DNA of 64,000 nucleotides, from the NCBI GenBank assembly GCA_902806575.1, contig CADCXD010000010.1:682001-746000 (forward strand), given 5' to 3'. Of this stretch, positions 59,150 through 64,000 are shown piece by piece. Made by a program: the position numbers and the translations under genes. Every line of letters begins with the position of its first letter. The stretch's first letter is position 1. This DNA comes from Jackrogersella multiformis (lineage: Eukaryota; Ascomycota; Sordariomycetes; Xylariales; Hypoxylaceae). Under the pieces are notes generated by a model that saw only the letters and a program-made list of their open reading frames with translations, did no database searches and was not told the DNA's origin.

Positions 59150-59950
59150 TGAAGAACATGTCGTTATAGCTCAACTCTAGAGAGCTAGTCTCTTGAATTA
59201 AGAACTTAAGAAGAAGTTCAAGTGAGAAACATAGTCAACGTATGATAAATAAGTCGAACAAACCAGTTGAGGCACTCGCATAGTTACCTACCTAGGTAGG
59301 TAGACGTGAGGCGCAAGCATGGGGTTACATATAGGGGCTGTAAGGCGTAAACCCACAGTAAGACGGACCGAGGGCGCAGCAATGGAGACTACCGACTGGA
59401 GGCCTAAAACTCCAATTGGCGAAAGAAAACGACATGATGTGAGTGTTAATACAATAGACTTCATAATAGGTAAAAGACTTCTGATACCAAGAGAAAGTTG
59501 TGAAGCGGTACATTGGTTCTATAAGACATCTATAATGGTATCTAGGTACCTTGGTACCTAATAGATCAATAAAATTCAACTAAGATGACGGAGAGAAACA
59601 GTTACTTACGAGGCCAATTCATTCGAAATGGGGGAAAGCATAGGTACCGAGAGCTTTCAAACTCTTTGACATGCCTTTGTGAGCTCTTTCTCCTCACACA
59701 ATACGATTGAGCCAACGTGCGAAGGAAATCCCTTTCTGCACAGCAAGTCAAAGGTCAAGCTGATACCAAACCGGACAATGGCCATTGTGCCATCCTGACA
59801 TACTTAAACCACTCCTAAAGCCATGCAATGCATCGTGTTCTCCAGAACTACCAACTCTGGTCTGCGATCGGAGTTATCAGGTAAGACTCACAAAAAAAAA
59901 AAAAGGTGATTTCATACACATCTCTACCCGCACCGCACCGCACCGTACCA
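59150..59950. other. Intergenic between HET relic and small GC-rich gene
   Basis: No gene is supported. TACCTAGGTA is present at 59289-59298, and a run of 13-14 A residues lies near 59889-59904. Short frames at 59319-59579 on both strands are mutual shadows. Confidence 0.4.
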
Positions 59951-60424
59951 ATGTCCGTCCACGCCAAGATCATCGGCCTGCACACCAAAGCCTCGCGGAT
60001 CCTGCGCCCGCTCGGCCGGGCGCCCACGCGCTCGGAGTACGCCGCGGCGCTGGAGCTCGCGGACGCGGCCATGGAGCTCGCGGTGGGCGCGGAGCTGAGC
60101 GGGCCCGTGGTCGAGACGTGCGAGGCCTTCCAGCGCTTCTGCTACGACCCGCTGCAGCGGAGCTACTCCGGCACGGCGACCCACGAGCGGTCCGTGTACG
60201 AGAGGAGCTCGTCCAAGGCGTGCCGCAAGAGCAGGCGCGCCGGCAGGGTCTTCGATACCGATCCCGGCGAGCACCTCCTCGAGGCGCTGCAGGCGGTGCG
60301 CATAGGTAGGCTCTTGGACGACCAGGGGTGTGCTGAGGCGCTGGAGACGAGCCGTAAGATTCGCTGGGTTGACGAGGTTAAGAATGAGCCGATTCGGAGT
60401 GTCGGGTTTGGCGCGGGACATTGA
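59951..60424 (+). CDS. Hypothetical protein (157 aa)
   Basis: This is a single ORF from ATG 59951 (context CCAATGTCC). An in-frame ATG at 59906 would add 15 residues but falls in A/C-rich leader-like sequence. The product is soluble and mostly helical, rich in Ala, Arg and Glu, with YAAALELADAAMELAVG and a basic SSSKACRKSRRAGR patch. No signal peptide, membrane span or known domain is visible. Codons are strongly G/C-ending, in sharp contrast to the AT-rich flanks, which supports coding but also produces an open antisense frame. It may be lineage-specific. Confidence 0.55.
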   Translation: MSVHAKIIGLHTKASRILRPLGRAPTRSEYAAALELADAAMELAVGAELSGPVVETCEAFQRFCYDPLQRSYSGTATHERSVYERSSSKACRKSRRAGRVFDTDPGEHLLEALQAVRIGRLLDDQGCAEALETSRKIRWVDEVKNEPIRSVGFGAGH

Positions 60425-61262
60425 TTGTCACAAGCCTGGGGCTTGCTGTCTGGCAGTAAGTAGTATCCACACTGTCATTTGGAGGTTGGATAAAAGGTAA
60501 GTTTATGGAGCCTAAAAGGGGTCTCGAGGGATAGAGGCTAAAATAGTCATACTTAAGTTAACTATTACAAAGTCGTTCAGAATATAATAGGACTACCTAT
60601 AATATGGCCAATAAGTCTTTTCGATATAATTATATTCAGTAAATAAATAAATAAGGTATCCTTAGGTACCTAATACTTACATAAAGATTGATATCCCAAT
60701 GCTTTGAGGCGTTGCTCGTATCACCATCCCAAGATGCATCCCATTTCTTTTGACAGACGGTGATTCCATGAACAAAATTGTCTATTAAACCACAGCGGCA
60801 CAGAACTTGGCAAAGGTTCCGAATCGACGTGTCACCGCTGCAGCACGTTGTTACATACGTGCATATCAGCACTTGCTGACAGATCGTATTGAAGAAAAGA
60901 TTTCCACCATAAAATTATCTAACTCACTGTCCGAACCAATAGAGCTCTATGGTAGCTACGTGCCGGTATCCGGGTAGGACGAACAAAGCAAGTAAGCTTC
61001 TCTTGGCAGGGAGTGTTGACGTCTTACTGCTTGGAGCGATGTCAAATCAAAACATGGAAAATCAGCCTGAAGTCTGGGCGAGCCGCAAACCGAAGGCCTT
61101 GGCAAATCTCTTCGCAGATCACCATGATCCAAGTTTAGTACGTAGGTACCTGGTTATCCCGGGAGGCTGAGATAAACCTCATGGGTCTCACGTCTTTGAA
61201 AAGAATGCCGCCTCCCAGCTCCTCTCCCGACACGTGGGGATGCCTGAGTGTCGAGAGAGCAA
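60425..61262. other. Intergenic, no supported gene
   Basis: Short frames (60636-60872 minus, 60949-61170 plus) have no motif or splice support. This is probably the promoter region of the SGNH hydrolase gene. Confidence 0.4.
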
Positions 61263-62449
61263 ATGGCGCGGGATAATCTGGAGAAAAGCGTCGAGCTGCC
61301 ATCGTCGGCCTCACGCCTGGCGTTCCTACGCACTAAGAAAGCAATTGCGGCTTTCACAGCGTTCGGTTGCGTCCTGGTCGCGGTAATCGTGGTAATTGGT
61401 GAGTGGTCGAAGATTCTCAATGTCGCATTCTAAGGAAACGTGTTGATGAACCGATCAGACCATGTACACTGACGTCAAACTTCCTTTCAGCTCTTGCGGC
61501 CACAGGCATCATCCACACAGGCGGTTCATCTCAAGGATCCCAAAATGAGAAACAATTAACTGGTGTCGAGTCACCAACGTCAACCGTGTCGGCGGCTGTA
61601 AGTACGACAGCGACAGCAATCGGTGTCCTTTCTTCGACAACTTCAGCTTCGGCATCTACATCTATGTCTACTACCACGAAATCCGAATCCTCGGAATCGA
61701 CGAAGCCATCTATTACGCCATCAATCGTGCTATCTGCTGGCTCCAACATTGTTCCTCTAAGGATCATGGCTCTCGGCGCCTCTATCGTCAAAGGCGAAAC
61801 TTCTCCTGGCTATCTAGGCTTCCGCAAGCTCATGCGCGATGAACTGGTCAACCTAGGTTTCCTAGTGAATATGGTAGGCTCTGTGCGTTTGGGCAACTTT
61901 ACCGACAACGATGTCGAAGCCTACGGCGGCAAGAAGATCACGGAGATGCAAGGATACGCCAAGAAAGCCGTTCCTAATATGCTACCCAACCTATTCGTCA
62001 TTAACCTTGGAACCAATAATCTTCTGCAGAACAAGGACACCGATAAGGTGGGCCAACAGATGAAGGCATTGGTCGACTATCTCTTGACGGCCTCAAACCG
62101 GTCAACGGTCATCATAAGCACGATGCTGACCAACAAGGTCCCTAACCTCGAGCCCAAAGTCTTGGATATGAATCGGCAGTATCGAGACATCATGAAGAGC
62201 TACGAGGCGGACCAGAAACCAGTCGTCTTGGCTGAGATGCATCCTAGCGAGGGTATCTCCGGGGTTCCCTCGGTTGATGAGATCGGGCCTGATGGTTCAC
62301 ACCCTACAGTCAAGGGCTACGAGATGATGGGGCGAATATTCGTGCAAGCGATCCAGAAGGCCGATGAAAAAGGATTCATACGTAAAGCACCCGACAACGG
62401 CATTCCGGAAGACGGAGATGCCGAGAGAGATGGGACCAACAGTAGATGA
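61263..62449 (+). CDS. Membrane-anchored SGNH/GDSL-type hydrolase (364 aa, 2 exons)
   Basis: Exons 61263-61398 and 61491-62449 close exactly (365 codons including TGA). The ATG at 61263 is the first in frame; upstream the frame opens only from a GTG. A single hydrophobic span (about 27-53) near the N-terminus suggests a type II anchor. A Ser/Thr-rich, probably O-glycosylated stalk follows (about 60-125), then the catalytic domain. SGNH landmarks are block I LGASIVKGE (Ser143), block III LGTNNLL (Asn221, with Asn in place of the usual Asp) and block V DGSHP (Asp313, His316). The family includes esterases and carbohydrate deacetylases acting on cell-wall or plant polysaccharides; the substrate is not predictable here. 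The domain would face the wall or exterior. Confidence 0.88.
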
Positions 62450-63353
62450 TTCTACCACAGCACCAGCAATCGCGTTTGCTGCGCGCAGAGTTCATGAACA
62501 CTGCATAACTCCTGAGACGCCCATGTACATTATTTTACCTCGCCACAGCCATGTAGTAGATACTAATAGAATAATATTACGACCAGGAATATGGCAGATT
62601 GATATGGGCGAGATCCATGTGACCACTATATCTCACTTGGGCGATGGTGGTTTTGTGTTTGTCCAAGAATGCTCTTATAGTTAGAACAACACAACCAGTG
62701 AATGATAGTGCGGGGATATATTCGACTATTTTGGAGGTGAGCTCCGAATGAATTAGAACAGATGGTCATAAGTAATAGTGGTTTGTCTCTGGAGTGGTGC
62801 TTCAGTCTTGTCGGTATGCGTCTATGGCATCATGTCGAAGTCCTGTCCTCTTCGGTTCAGTACCAATGTGAAGCAGTGCTATTCCTATAATTGTAAGAAA
62901 GGCGTGAGGGGGCAGCTATCAGAGGACCCAGGCACGATATCACTATATCAAGGCTATATTCCTTTTATAGTAATTGGTTATAAGAGACGCCTCCAAGGTT
63001 TGATATACATGTCAACTCCGGTTAGATTGAAGTGCGTAAATCGGGTCCCGTTTTGTGCACCTACGGGACACCCGAATAGTTACCTACCTAGGTAGGTAGC
63101 TTCGGAGATACCTCCAAGTATCACAGCATTAAATTGGAGAAGGCCGGCGTAGGGCGGACATACCGACCCCGCACCGATTGATAACGACCTGGACGCTTCG
63201 GAGTAAACCGTAGGACTAGATACCTAGGTACCTGGGTAGTTATATCATCGCCGCATTGCGTCTTGGGGTGAATTGTATCGTAAACATTTTAAACTTACTA
63301 TCTCTCATAATACTCTAATCAATTTGTGTGCCAGGGGCATTGCAGGTACATCC
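62450..63353. other. Intergenic
   Basis: No gene is supported. TACCTAGGTA copies lie at 63085 and 63221, the second about 130 bp before the dioxygenase start. Frames at 62364-62684 and 62778-63095 show no domains. Confidence 0.4.
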
Positions 63354-64000
63354 ATGATGGCCCCCGAACAAGGCACAATCCCAGTGATAGACTTTGCTGG
63401 ATGGTCCAAGGGCTCAGTTGATGATAAGAAACGTATTGCCCAAGAATTGACAAGCGCATGTCGTCGAGTCGGCTTCGCGTACATTGTCAACCATGGAATA
63501 CCCAGCGACATGCTCGAGGAAGCATTCGGTTGGTCTAAGAAACTCTTCGACCTACCTCAAGAGAAGAAAATGCTAGCTCCTCATCCGCCAGGTGAGTCTT
63601 AGTTCAATATGTACCTAAAGACATCAGAAACTATCGGCGATCAAATGAGGTAACCATCGCATACCGCCCAGGCCCTACTGTCCACCGCGGATATTCGTGG
63701 CCTGGTCTGGAGAAAGTGTCGCAGGATATTATCAAGGAAGGCGACGAAGCAAAAGAAACCGAGAACCGTAAAATATCGGACGTCAAGGTTCGCTCCCTTG
63801 GTCTATGACTCCTCGCCGAGGTATTCGGATGGCTAATCTCCCCTCGCCCCCAAAAAGGAGAGCTATGAAATAGGTAGCGAGGAATCCAAACTGCAGTCGA
63901 ATGTCTGGTTACCTGAAGACGTCCTCCCTGGCTTCCGCGAATTCGAGATGCAGTTCTACTGGAAATGCTTCGAAGCAGGAAAGAAGTTGCTGCGCGCTTT
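63354..64000 (+). CDS. 2-oxoglutarate/Fe(II)-dependent dioxygenase, isopenicillin-N-synthase-like (partial)
   Basis: The gene runs off the window end. Exons are 63354-63591, 63672-63787 and 63858 onward, joined in frame. It starts MMAPEQGTIPVIDFAGWS, the usual DIOX_N opening (IPVIDF), then CRRVGFAYIVNHGIP, then LPQEKK. After intron 1 it reads GPTVHRGYSWPGLE (the hxRGY-type motif), and after intron 2 ESYEIGSEES...WLPEDVLPGFR, all typical of fungal IPNS/GA-oxidase-like enzymes. Intron 2 uses the donor GTTCGC, which is weak, but it is needed to remove a stop and restore the expected KESYEIG. The catalytic HxD...H half lies beyond the window. Such enzymes act in secondary metabolism or primary oxidation; nothing here specifies the substrate. 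Confidence 0.87.

Overview
The window comes from a filamentous ascomycete, most likely a Sordariomycete. The evidence is short GT-AG introns, an Spt6 and a Ste7-type MAPKK with filamentous-fungal architecture, Clr5/ankyrin and HET-domain genes, and AT-biased transition-mutated repeats typical of repeat-induced point mutation (RIP). The genus cannot be fixed from sequence alone. Intergenic DNA is peppered with a short palindrome, TACCTAGGTA, which occurs at least 17 times and was not found in any gene or transposon.

Layout. 0.8-5 kb: a small Cys-containing ORF, a complete four-exon cytochrome P450 (minus strand, one GC-AG intron) and a stop-interrupted gene relic. 5.3-9.8 kb: the elongation factor SPT6 (minus). 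9.8-14 kb: intergenic DNA with a stop-riddled relic and a short tandem repeat. 14-20 kb: a Ste7-like MAPKK (plus), a HAD phosphatase (minus) and a coiled-coil protein (plus). 21.6-23.1 kb: a signal-peptide-bearing thioredoxin-reductase-like flavoprotein (minus). 25.1-25.5 kb: a candidate tRNA-derived SINE. 26.5-33.4 kb: a RIP-degraded Ty3/Gypsy LTR retrotransposon. 34-36.1 kb: a C2H2-type zinc-finger regulator (minus). 38.8-45.6 kb: a methyltransferase relic, two hydrophobic ORFs, a secreted copper amine oxidase (plus) and a four-TM protein (minus). 46.6-57 kb: a Clr5/ankyrin gene broken by an in-frame stop and by a second copy of the same LTR element. 57.2-59.1 kb: a frameshifted HET-domain gene. 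59.9-64 kb: a small orphan, a membrane-anchored SGNH hydrolase and the start of a 2-oxoglutarate/Fe(II) dioxygenase cut by the window end.

How it fits together. Housekeeping or signalling genes (SPT6, MAPKK, HAD, coiled-coil) lie in the first 20 kb. The right-hand two thirds is accessory-like: secreted or membrane enzymes, recognition-type genes (Clr5-ankyrin, HET) that are both pseudogenised, and two related retroelements. The best-supported notable event is the insertion at 49685-56275. Removing the element plus one copy of its 5-bp target duplication rejoins the ankyrin reading frame exactly. Both element copies are heavily mutated inside but spared at their outermost ends. Exon boundaries were read by eye from splice signals and frame continuity; all family assignments rest on visible motifs, not database searches.
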